Shown: positions 35,997 through 44,141 of the stretch, one piece after another
How positions within the stretch are numbered: the stretch's first letter is position 1
How the letters are laid out: each line of letters starts with the position of its first letter
Assembly: GCF_004345565.1 (NCBI RefSeq)
Contig: NZ_SLWA01000014.1
Coordinates: forward strand, 1 to 64,000
DNA from: Flavobacterium circumlabens
Lineage (GTDB): Bacteria > Bacteroidota > Bacteroidia > Flavobacteriales > Flavobacteriaceae
DNA: 64,000 nucleotides
Reading direction: 5' to 3'
Notes under the pieces: generated by a model
Seen by the model: the letters and a program-made list of their open reading frames with translations, nothing else
Told to the model about the DNA's origin: nothing
Database searches by the model: none
Translations under genes and position numbers: made by a program

Positions 35997-38900
35997 ATGA
36001 AATATAGATTTATAGGGTTATTTATTGCCATGTTGTGCAGTATGGCAACATTTGGGCAAATAACAGTAAAAGGTTCTGTTAAGGATAAAGGTGCTATACC
36101 AATTCCCGGGGTTAACCTGATTGTGAAGGGAACAGGAACATCTGCTGCAACAGATTTTGATGGGAATTTCTCTATCTCAGTTCCTAATAAAAATGCTCAA
36201 ATCGAATTCTCATTTGTTGGTTTTACCAATAAAGTTGTACCGGTGGGAGATAAAACGGTTTTAGATATTGTTCTGGAAGAATCCAGCCAGGCTTTAGATG
36301 AAATTGTGGTGGTAGGTTATGCCTCTGTTAAAAAGAGCGATGTAACAAGTTCAATTTCTTCAATAAAAGGAAAAGAGCTTCAAACCATGACAGTGGGTAA
36401 TGTAGCAGAATCATTACAAGGTAAAGTTGCAGGTGTTCAGATTACGGGGCAAGGTGGTCCCGGAGCACAACCCAGGGTTTTAATTCGAGGTATTTCGACC
36501 GTAAACCTGAGCACAGATCCACTTTATGTGGTTGATGGTATTCCAATGGGAACAAGTATCAATTTCCTGAGTAATAACGAGATTGAATCGATGGAGGTTT
36601 TAAAAGATGCATCGGCAAGTGCCATTTATGGTTCCCGTGCTTCTAATGGCGTTATTCTGATTACAACTAAAAAAGGTAAAGCAGGAAAAACCAGATTCAA
36701 TTTTGATATGAGTTCCGGAATGCAACTTATGAGTAATCCCTATAATATGGCAAATGCGGAGAGTTATGCTTCGATTATGAACAAAGCATATAATAATTCG
36801 GGTTATGCTGATTATTTGTCTAATCCGTCTCAATACAGAGGAAAAACTACAGATTGGTGGAAAGCCGGGATTAAAGGTGGTTCTCCCGTAACAAATGCTT
36901 CTTTGGGTGTTTCCGGAGGGTCAGAAACACATACTTATGCGGTAAGTCTGAATTATTATGATTCGGAGTCTATTTACGAAGTAGGAGGATGGGAGAGAGT
37001 AACCATGAGAATTGCTAATGATTTTAAATTTTCAGATAAATTTTCAGCTGGGATTACTTTAAATCCTCGTTATGAAAAATGGGGAGGGCCAAATAACTGG
37101 GCAGATTTTGATAAAATTGATCCAATTACGCCAATTTACAAACCGGCTGATCAATTAACAGGGTTAGAGAATGAGTATAGTATTTACGCACGTTCTCCTT
37201 CCTATGTATGGAATCCGATTGCAGCCGTAAAAAGATACGATGATTATACCAATCAGTATAATTTAAATACAAACGGTTATTTGCAATACCAGCCTATTAA
37301 AGGTTTGGTTATTCGTACACAGGGGTCAATTGAGGTTGGAGATAAAACACAGAGTATTTTTAGACCGGATTTTGTAATTGATGCAGCACACGAAAAAGCA
37401 GAAATTAATAGTGTTGAACGAAAAAACACGACAAATGCCGACTGGACCTGGCAAAATACAGTAACCTATACAAAAACATTTGCGGGGAAACACAATGCTT
37501 CCTTGATGATTGGTAATACCATGGAAGAATACAATAGCAATGATGTTTGGGGTTACGGAGAAGGTATTCCTAACAATTCAGATTCTATGAGAGAATTAAA
37601 AGCAGCAACCAAAAACCGTAGAAGTGATGGTAACAGCTGGTCCAGTTCTTTGATGTCTTATATTTCTCGTTTTTCCTATAATTACGATGCGAAATATTAT
37701 TTCACCGGTACTTTTAGACGTGACGGCTCTTCTAAATTCATGGACAACAATAAATGGGCTAATTTCCCATCGGCTTCTGTTTCATGGAGAATTTTAAATG
37801 AAGGATTTATGGAACCTGCAAAAAGCGTTCTTAGCGATTTAAGATTCAGAGCCGGTTGGGGAAAAGTAGGGAATCAAAATTTACCGGCTGCAGTTTATCA
37901 ATCAAATATCAAGCAGGGTTTTTATCCTATTGGTGGTAATGTTGTAGATACATCGTTTCCGGATACTATGGCTAACAAAGATATCAAATGGGAAACAGTT
38001 GAAGATATCAGTTTTGGAATTGATTTTGGATTGTGGAAAAACAAACTTTCGGGTTCGTTAGAATACTATCAAAAGAAAACGGAAGATATGTTGTTTAAGA
38101 AACAATTTCCAACCTATAGCGGTTTTCCCGGATATTCAACCATTTGGACAAACGTAGGTTCAATGCAATCTAAAGGGATCGATTTGTTAATTTCCTATAA
38201 AGATAAAAAAGGAGATTTCACTTATGGAGTTGATGTCACTTTTACAACTGTAAATGTTGATATGTTGTCTTTATCAGCTGATGGAGAAAGACTTTACGGA
38301 GCCGGAAACCGAACTTTGACGGTCAAAGGTGAAGAACCGGGATATTTTTATGGATATGTGGCTGATGGATTATTCCAAAATCAAACACAAATAAATGCAC
38401 ATACTGACGAACACGGAACTAAATTGCAGCCTTATGCACAATTAGGAGATATTCGTTTTAAAGATGTTAACGGTGATGGAAAATTAGACGATAAAGACAG
38501 AACAAAAATTGGTTCTCCCTGGGCTGATTATAATGTTGGATTGAATTTAAATTTCGGTTATAAACAATTTGATTTGGTAGCTAATTTCTACTCAAGTATT
38601 GGAAATGATATCGTAAATGAAAACATTAAGGATTTATATAACGGTGCAAGTTTAACCAATAAAGTAAGCGGATTAGAGCAAATGGCCTGGCACGGAGAAG
38701 GAACTTCTAATTATGTTCCTCGTTTATCTAAAGATGACAACAATGAAAACTACACTAAGTTCTCTTCTTTCTATGTGGAAGACGGTTCTTATGTACGTAT
38801 GAAGAATTTACAGCTTGGATTTTCTTTCTACAATAAATTTGGTCTGGATAAATTGAGAATTTCATTATCAGGTCAAAATTTATGGACATGGACAAAATAT

Positions 38901-39029
38901 ACAGGTGTTGATCCTGAAGTTGCAGGCGGAGATCCGGACAAAGACGACAGGGTTAAAGGATCAGGTTTTGGAGCCTGGAATTATCCGGTTCAGCCAACAA
39001 TTCTGATGGGACTTAATGTAGCATTTTAA
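35997..39029 (+). CDS. SusC-like TonB-dependent receptor of the arabinogalactan-type locus
   Basis: This 1010-residue protein has signal MKYRFIGLFIAMLCSMATFG. A carboxypeptidase-regulatory-like domain follows (about 22-100, GVNLIVKGTGTSAATDFDGN). The plug begins EIVVVGYASVKKSDVT and has the SusC signature DASASAIYGSRASNGVI (about 203-219). The barrel ends ILMGLNVAF. It imports oligosaccharides with the SusD protein encoded 12 bases downstream. The glycosidases of the same operon point to galactose/arabinose oligosaccharides. It shares only the family pattern with the SusC genes at 2963 and 61082, in keeping with a different ligand. Confidence 0.95.
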   Translation: MKYRFIGLFIAMLCSMATFGQITVKGSVKDKGAIPIPGVNLIVKGTGTSAATDFDGNFSISVPNKNAQIEFSFVGFTNKVVPVGDKTVLDIVLEESSQALDEIVVVGYASVKKSDVTSSISSIKGKELQTMTVGNVAESLQGKVAGVQITGQGGPGAQPRVLIRGISTVNLSTDPLYVVDGIPMGTSINFLSNNEIESMEVLKDASASAIYGSRASNGVILITTKKGKAGKTRFNFDMSSGMQLMSNPYNMANAESYASIMNKAYNNSGYADYLSNPSQYRGKTTDWWKAGIKGGSPVTNASLGVSGGSETHTYAVSLNYYDSESIYEVGGWERVTMRIANDFKFSDKFSAGITLNPRYEKWGGPNNWADFDKIDPITPIYKPADQLTGLENEYSIYARSPSYVWNPIAAVKRYDDYTNQYNLNTNGYLQYQPIKGLVIRTQGSIEVGDKTQSIFRPDFVIDAAHEKAEINSVERKNTTNADWTWQNTVTYTKTFAGKHNASLMIGNTMEEYNSNDVWGYGEGIPNNSDSMRELKAATKNRRSDGNSWSSSLMSYISRFSYNYDAKYYFTGTFRRDGSSKFMDNNKWANFPSASVSWRILNEGFMEPAKSVLSDLRFRAGWGKVGNQNLPAAVYQSNIKQGFYPIGGNVVDTSFPDTMANKDIKWETVEDISFGIDFGLWKNKLSGSLEYYQKKTEDMLFKKQFPTYSGFPGYSTIWTNVGSMQSKGIDLLISYKDKKGDFTYGVDVTFTTVNVDMLSLSADGERLYGAGNRTLTVKGEEPGYFYGYVADGLFQNQTQINAHTDEHGTKLQPYAQLGDIRFKDVNGDGKLDDKDRTKIGSPWADYNVGLNLNFGYKQFDLVANFYSSIGNDIVNENIKDLYNGASLTNKVSGLEQMAWHGEGTSNYVPRLSKDDNNENYTKFSSFYVEDGSYVRMKNLQLGFSFYNKFGLDKLRISLSGQNLWTWTKYTGVDPEVAGGDPDKDDRVKGSGFGAWNYPVQPTILMGLNVAF

Positions 39030-39041
39030 TAATAAAAAGAT

Positions 39042-40643
39042 ATGAAAAAAATAATTTTATCCCTAATAGCTTTTTCTGCATGTGTAGTTTCATGTAGCGA
39101 TTTTATTGAAAAAGACGAAAGAGGAATTCAAACTTTAGAAAACTATTTTCAAACAGCACAGGAATGCGAGAATTATGTTAACGAATTAACAAAACGCCTG
39201 TTGTTACCTAATGATTGGTATACATTGGTTGCGCCAAGAGTTACTAACGAAATGGCTACCGATGACGCCTGGATGGGAAATACAGGCCAGGATAATTCAG
39301 CACACAGACCTTGTTCGCAATATATTATTACGCCTGATAACATGGGAGATATGAATAGTGTTTATACTGCTCACTATTATACAATTCAATCGGTTAATTT
39401 AGGTTTAGAGAAAATGGCAGCATCGCCTATTACTGATGCTCAAAGAAATCAATATGCAGGGGAATCTTTATTCATTCGTGCATATTGCTATTATGAGCTC
39501 GTAAATAATTTCGGATCCGTTCCATTATATACTAAATCTCTTGGAACTGCTGATTTGAAATTACAACGTAGCCCTGTTGCTGATATTTATGCACAAATTG
39601 AGTCTGATCTTAAAGAATCTGCTGCAAAATTAGAAAATGTTCCGGTGGCAAGAAACGGACGAGTTAACAAATGGGCAGCTTATGCTTTACTGGCTCGTGT
39701 ATCTTTATTTCAGGAAAAATGGGCTGAAGCAAAACAATATTCAAACAAGGTAATTACGGAAGGCCCTTTTGCACTGGAGTCTGATTTCCTGAATATCTGG
39801 AACGTAAACAATCATAACGGAGTTGAATCAATTCTTGAAGCACAATCATCATCCGTACAAGATAAAGATTTAGGATCTGCTTTACCAACTTTATCCGGAG
39901 CAAGAGGAGAGGATAAGAAAAACTTTCCGAGTAATGATGCGCAGGATGTTCTTGATGGTTGGGGATGGTGTATGCCAACGAGCGATTTAGAGAATGCTTA
40001 TCTTTCTGAAAATGACGTTGTTCGTCGTAGAAGTACGATCACCAAATGGGGAGAAGCAGCGTATGGAGATGAGGTTTTAAACCCGACCCATAAATTCAGT
40101 TTAAACGATAATAAATCCGGGCGTATTTGTCGTAAATATTATATTCCGATAGCTACGCGCCGTGCATTAGATAAAAAAGACGGACACTTACCCTTAAATA
40201 TTCCTTTGATTCGTCTGGCCGAAATGTATTTGACAAGAGCAGAAGCGAATTACCATACAGGAGGAGATGCTTTGGCAGATATTAATATTATTAGAGCGCG
40301 TGTTAAATTAGATCCTAAAACAGGTTTATCCGGACCAACACTTTTAAAACAAATTTACAAAGAGCGTCGTTTAGAATTGGCTTTTGAAGGATTACGTTTG
40401 TTTGATATTCGTCGTGAAAAAGACCCAACTACCGGAAGACCGGTTATCGAAAGTTTGATGGGGCCAAACGGAACTTTTGTTCAATACAATTTGAATTCTA
40501 CAGATCCGTATGAAACTGCCAATTTAAGAGAATCACAAGATAAAGGGATCAATTTTAATCCTGGTAAAAATTTACTGTGGCCCATACCGCAAATAGAAAT
40601 TGATTTAAGTGGTGGATTAATTACTCAAAACGCTGGCTATTAA
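39042..40643 (+). CDS. SusD-like lipoprotein of the arabinogalactan-type locus
   Basis: This 533-residue protein starts MKKIILSLIAFSACVVSC (lipid Cys18). It shows the SusD N-terminal helical region (QYAGESLFIRAYCYYELVNNFG) and the C-terminal blocks MYLTRAEANYHTG, YKERRLELAFEGLRLFDIRR and LLWPIPQIEIDLS..ITQNAGY. It forms the lid on the SusC channel and binds the incoming glycan. The GH30 gene starts one base after its stop, so these genes are surely in one transcript. Confidence 0.95.
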   Translation: MKKIILSLIAFSACVVSCSDFIEKDERGIQTLENYFQTAQECENYVNELTKRLLLPNDWYTLVAPRVTNEMATDDAWMGNTGQDNSAHRPCSQYIITPDNMGDMNSVYTAHYYTIQSVNLGLEKMAASPITDAQRNQYAGESLFIRAYCYYELVNNFGSVPLYTKSLGTADLKLQRSPVADIYAQIESDLKESAAKLENVPVARNGRVNKWAAYALLARVSLFQEKWAEAKQYSNKVITEGPFALESDFLNIWNVNNHNGVESILEAQSSSVQDKDLGSALPTLSGARGEDKKNFPSNDAQDVLDGWGWCMPTSDLENAYLSENDVVRRRSTITKWGEAAYGDEVLNPTHKFSLNDNKSGRICRKYYIPIATRRALDKKDGHLPLNIPLIRLAEMYLTRAEANYHTGGDALADINIIRARVKLDPKTGLSGPTLLKQIYKERRLELAFEGLRLFDIRREKDPTTGRPVIESLMGPNGTFVQYNLNSTDPYETANLRESQDKGINFNPGKNLLWPIPQIEIDLSGGLITQNAGY

Positions 40644-40644
40644 T

Positions 40645-42285
40645 ATGAAGTTTATCAATAACAATAAAGTAAGTCTGCTGTGTGCAGGTTTACTTTTCGC
40701 TAACTCTTTTTTAATTAGTTGTGATTCTGAAAATGCTGATAATTCAAATGGAGGTGTTTCAACTACCGCCGAATTGAATGTGAATCTGGATATGAATCTT
40801 CAAACGATGGAAAGCTTCGGCGCTTCTGATGCCTGGCAATGTAATTTTATAGGAAAAAACTGGTCCTCAGATAAAAGAAATAAAATGGCCGATTTATTAT
40901 TCAGCAAAGAATTTGATGCCGATGGAAATCCAAAAGGAATCGGATTATCATTATGGCGTTTTAACCTTGGTTCAGGAAGTACGGAGCAAGGAGATGCAAG
41001 TGATATTACAGATGAATGGCGACGTACCGAATGTTTCACCACAGATGGAGTAACCTATAACATGAACAAGCAAGCCGGTCAGGTTTGGTTTATGAAAGCA
41101 GCAAAAGAACGTGGTTTAGAGAAATTACTGGCTTTCGCCAACAGCGCTCCGGTATACTTAACACAAAACGGAAAAGCGCATGCAAGCATCAAAGAATTTT
41201 ATAATATAAAAGATAGTAAATGGTCAGAATTAGCTGATTTCTGGACCACTTCTTTAGACAAACTAAAAACGGAACACGGTTTAACAATCGATTATGTGAG
41301 TCCGTTTAACGAACCACAATACGAATGGGACGGTTCAGGACAAGAAGGTTCACCGGCTACAAACGCTAATATCTACAGTTTTGTAAATATTCTGTCTCCA
41401 AAATTACAATCAAAAGGAATTGATGCTAAGATTGTTGTTGGAGAAGGAGGATCTTATGAACCTTTATATAAAACAATTTCGGGAAAAGAAAACAGATCAA
41501 ACCAAATCGATTATTTCTTTGGGGTTAATTCGGCTAAAAATATTGCAGGATTAAGCAACGTAAAAAAGACTATTTCAGCGCATAGCTATTGGCAGGCATG
41601 GCCTTTGACAGAGTTGGTTTATTCAAGACAATCTGCTGCGGCAAGAACGCAGTCAGTTGCAGGATTAAGTCTTTGGTCCTCTGAATATTGTGTTTTAGAA
41701 AGTCCTGGAACATCTGAACTTCCGGGTGGAGGAGGCCCTGGAAGAGATTTAGGAATTCAGTTAGCACTCTGGACAGCCCGTATCATCAGTACAGATATTG
41801 CAGTTGGAGGTGTTACGTCATGGCAATGGTGGACAGCGATTAGTCGTGGAGATTATAAAGACGGATTGATTCACGTTGATGATGGTTCAGGCAACGGAGC
41901 CGGAAATGCAGATTATTGCAAAAATGACGGTTATATAAGGGATTCAAAAACGCTTTGGGCTTTAGGAAATTTTTCGTTCTTTGTAAAACCGGGAATGGTA
42001 AGAGTTCAGATTCCTAGCGTAGATAATGCCACTTCCGTGAATGATATAATGGTAACGGCATACAAAGATGCTACAACTAAAAAGCTGGTTGTGGTAGCGG
42101 TAAATATCAGCAAATCGGCTAAAGCCTACAAACTGAATCTTGCAGGCGGAGCTTTAACAGATAATAAACTAACACCTTATACCACTTCTGAAGCCTTGAG
42201 CCTGAAAAAAGGAACTGCTGTTGAGGCTTCTGGTTTTGAAATTCCGGCGAAGTCTATTGTGACTTATGTAGGAACTTATAAATAA
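40645..42285 (+). CDS. GH30 glycoside hydrolase, lipoprotein (likely endo-beta-1,6-galactanase)
   Basis: This 546-residue lipoprotein has lipid Cys26 (GLLFANSFLISC). The GH30 barrel has MESFGASDAWQCNFIG at the first strand, the acid/base Glu in YVSPFNEPQYEW and the nucleophile Glu in LWSSEYCVLE. A C-terminal beta-sandwich follows (VVVAVNISKSAKAYKLNLAG). The GASDAW start and overall layout fit the GH30 subfamily 5 type, whose known members are endo-beta-1,6-galactanases. The lipid anchor suggests surface action on long side chains of type II arabinogalactan. The next GH30 gene is a paralogue. The subfamily assignment is by eye. Confidence 0.9.
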   Translation: MKFINNNKVSLLCAGLLFANSFLISCDSENADNSNGGVSTTAELNVNLDMNLQTMESFGASDAWQCNFIGKNWSSDKRNKMADLLFSKEFDADGNPKGIGLSLWRFNLGSGSTEQGDASDITDEWRRTECFTTDGVTYNMNKQAGQVWFMKAAKERGLEKLLAFANSAPVYLTQNGKAHASIKEFYNIKDSKWSELADFWTTSLDKLKTEHGLTIDYVSPFNEPQYEWDGSGQEGSPATNANIYSFVNILSPKLQSKGIDAKIVVGEGGSYEPLYKTISGKENRSNQIDYFFGVNSAKNIAGLSNVKKTISAHSYWQAWPLTELVYSRQSAAARTQSVAGLSLWSSEYCVLESPGTSELPGGGGPGRDLGIQLALWTARIISTDIAVGGVTSWQWWTAISRGDYKDGLIHVDDGSGNGAGNADYCKNDGYIRDSKTLWALGNFSFFVKPGMVRVQIPSVDNATSVNDIMVTAYKDATTKKLVVVAVNISKSAKAYKLNLAGGALTDNKLTPYTTSEALSLKKGTAVEASGFEIPAKSIVTYVGTYK

Positions 42286-42297
42286 GAGTAAAAAATT

Positions 42298-42395
42298 AAC
42301 CGCAAAGCGCGCAAAGAAAATACCGAAAAAGTTCGCAAAGCCTGATAGTAAACTTTGCGAACTTTGCGAAAACTTAGCGCCCTTGAGGCTGAAAA
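42298..42395. repeat. Interspersed CTTTGCG-type repeat, copy 3, inside the operon
   Basis: ACCGCAAAGCGCGCAAAG, GTTCGCAAAGCC and AAACTTTGCGAACTTTGCG occur in a 100-base gap between the two GH30 genes. GTTCGCAAAG and CTTTGCGAAC can pair as a hairpin. The block matches those near 18590 and 20760. It could affect mRNA stability within the operon. Confidence 0.6.
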
Positions 42396-42405
42396 AAAAG
42401 AATAA

Positions 42406-43992
42406 ATGAGAAAAGTATATATCTCGCTTTTACTGGTCGCGAGTTCGCTGTCGTTTGCACAGCGAACCGCAACCATTAGCACCGATAATGTTGTACAAAC
42501 CATGGACGGTTTTGGAGGTTCTGATGCCTGGAGATGTCAGTTCGTTGGAAAGAATTGGCCAGAACAAAAAAAGAATGCTATTGCAGACTTACTTTTTAGT
42601 AAAGAAATTGATAAACAGGGAAATCCAAAAGGAATCGGGCTTTCGATCTGGAGGTTTAATCTTGGTGCAGGAAGTACAGAACAAGGTGAAAAAAGTAAAG
42701 TTTCAGACGAATGGAGAAGAAGTGAATCTTTTCTGCAGGCAGATGGGACTTACGATTTTTCGAAACAGGAAGGGCAAAGATGGTTCCTGCAGGCGGCTAA
42801 AAAACGTGGAGTTGAAAAATTTCTGATTTTCACCAACAGTCCGCCAGTTTATATGACAATTAACGGATTGTCTTTTGCATCTCAAAAGAATAAACTGAAT
42901 CTAAAAGATGGTGCAATTCCAAAATTTGCCGATTTTCTAGTTCAAAGTATTCAGGGGCTGGAAAACAAAGAAGGAATTAAATTCGATTATGTAAGCCCCA
43001 TCAACGAACCACAATGGGAGTGGATGCCGAAGCAAGGTGACACCAACAGTCAGGAAGGAACACCGGCGACCAATCAGGAAATTTATGATTTAACGAAATC
43101 ACTTTCTGAAAAACTCAAAGCTAAAAAAATGAGTACAGAAATTGTGATCGCCGAGGCTGCGCAAATTGATTATTTATATGGAAATGTAAATGCAGAAAAT
43201 CGCGACAATCAGATGGAGTATTTCTTCGGAAAAACAAAAACTAATATTTCAAAATTCCCCAATGTAAAAAAGGTCATTTTAGGTCACAGTTATTTTACAA
43301 CATGGCCAGTTGAACGACAAGTTTTAAGCCGAAAATTAATAGCAGCAAGTATCAGTCAAAACCCGGGATTAAAATATTGGCAATCGGAGTATTGCATTTT
43401 AGAAAATCCGGGTGAAGCTGAAATTCCCGGAGGTTCAGGCGGAGGAAGAGATTTAGGAATGCAGACCGCTTTATTTGTTGCGCGTTTAATTCACAATGAT
43501 ATTGCTGTTGCAAATGCCGCTTCATGGCAATGGTGGACATCTATCACTCGCGTTGATTATAAAGATGGTTTGATTTATCTCGATGACGGAAAAAGTAATG
43601 GAGGAACAGCCCCGGATTATGTTAGAAACGATGGAGAATTTCATGATTCAAAATTGCTTTGGGCATTAGGAAACTACTCTTTATTTGTGCGTCCGGGAAT
43701 GCTTAGAGTGGATGTTCCAAATCAAAACGATCTGGAAGCAGCAAACGATGTAATGCTAACCGCGTACAAAGATGTCGAAAACAAAAAGCTAATTATTGTG
43801 GCTGTAAACTGTGGAAAATCAGCTCAGAAATACAAGTTCAATTTATCGAAAGGAACAGTAAAAAATAATGATTTTACACCTTATGTAACCTCAGATACGA
43901 CAAATTTAAAAAGAGTAGAAACTCAAAAAATTGATAATCTTGAAATTCCGGCAAAATCAATCGTGACGTTTGTAGGGGAGTTAGCGTTTTAG
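42406..43992 (+). CDS. GH30 glycoside hydrolase, exported (paralogue of the preceding gene)
   Basis: This 528-residue protein has signal MRKVYISLLLVASSLSFAQ without a lipobox, so it is probably periplasmic. The layout matches the upstream GH30: MDGFGGSDAWRCQFVGKNW, acid/base Glu in YVSPINEPQWEW, nucleophile Glu in YWQSEYCILE, and C-terminal IIVAVNCGKSAQKYKFNLSK. The two genes are clear tandem duplicates with different signal peptides. The lipoprotein copy may cut polymer outside while this one shortens imported beta-1,6-galacto-oligosaccharides. Beta-1,6-galactanase activity is inferred from the subfamily and the neighbours. Confidence 0.9.
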   Translation: MRKVYISLLLVASSLSFAQRTATISTDNVVQTMDGFGGSDAWRCQFVGKNWPEQKKNAIADLLFSKEIDKQGNPKGIGLSIWRFNLGAGSTEQGEKSKVSDEWRRSESFLQADGTYDFSKQEGQRWFLQAAKKRGVEKFLIFTNSPPVYMTINGLSFASQKNKLNLKDGAIPKFADFLVQSIQGLENKEGIKFDYVSPINEPQWEWMPKQGDTNSQEGTPATNQEIYDLTKSLSEKLKAKKMSTEIVIAEAAQIDYLYGNVNAENRDNQMEYFFGKTKTNISKFPNVKKVILGHSYFTTWPVERQVLSRKLIAASISQNPGLKYWQSEYCILENPGEAEIPGGSGGGRDLGMQTALFVARLIHNDIAVANAASWQWWTSITRVDYKDGLIYLDDGKSNGGTAPDYVRNDGEFHDSKLLWALGNYSLFVRPGMLRVDVPNQNDLEAANDVMLTAYKDVENKKLIIVAVNCGKSAQKYKFNLSKGTVKNNDFTPYVTSDTTNLKRVETQKIDNLEIPAKSIVTFVGELAF

Positions 43993-43997
43993 TATTC

Positions 43998-44120
43998 AGT
44001 CGCAGTTTCAGTTTTCAGTCACAGTTTGAACACTGAAAACGGCGACTAAAAACTTAAAACTTGAAAGAAAAAAATAACAAATTTAAAATAACATAAAAGC
44101 TTAGAAACTTAGATTCTCAG
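43998..44120. repeat. Intergenic hairpin plus CTTAGAAACTTAG repeat inside the operon
   Basis: AGTCGC (43998-44003) with GCGACT (44042-44047), and GTTTTCAGT (44011-44019) with ACTGAAAAC (44032-44040), form a two-step hairpin. Downstream, CTTAGAAACTTAG (44100-44113) resembles, inverted, the block near 660. It lies between the GH30 and GH2 genes with no ORF. It looks like accumulated dispersed repeats that may also serve as mRNA processing signals. Confidence 0.5.
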
Positions 44121-44141
44121 CAACTTAGAACCTTAAAAAAA

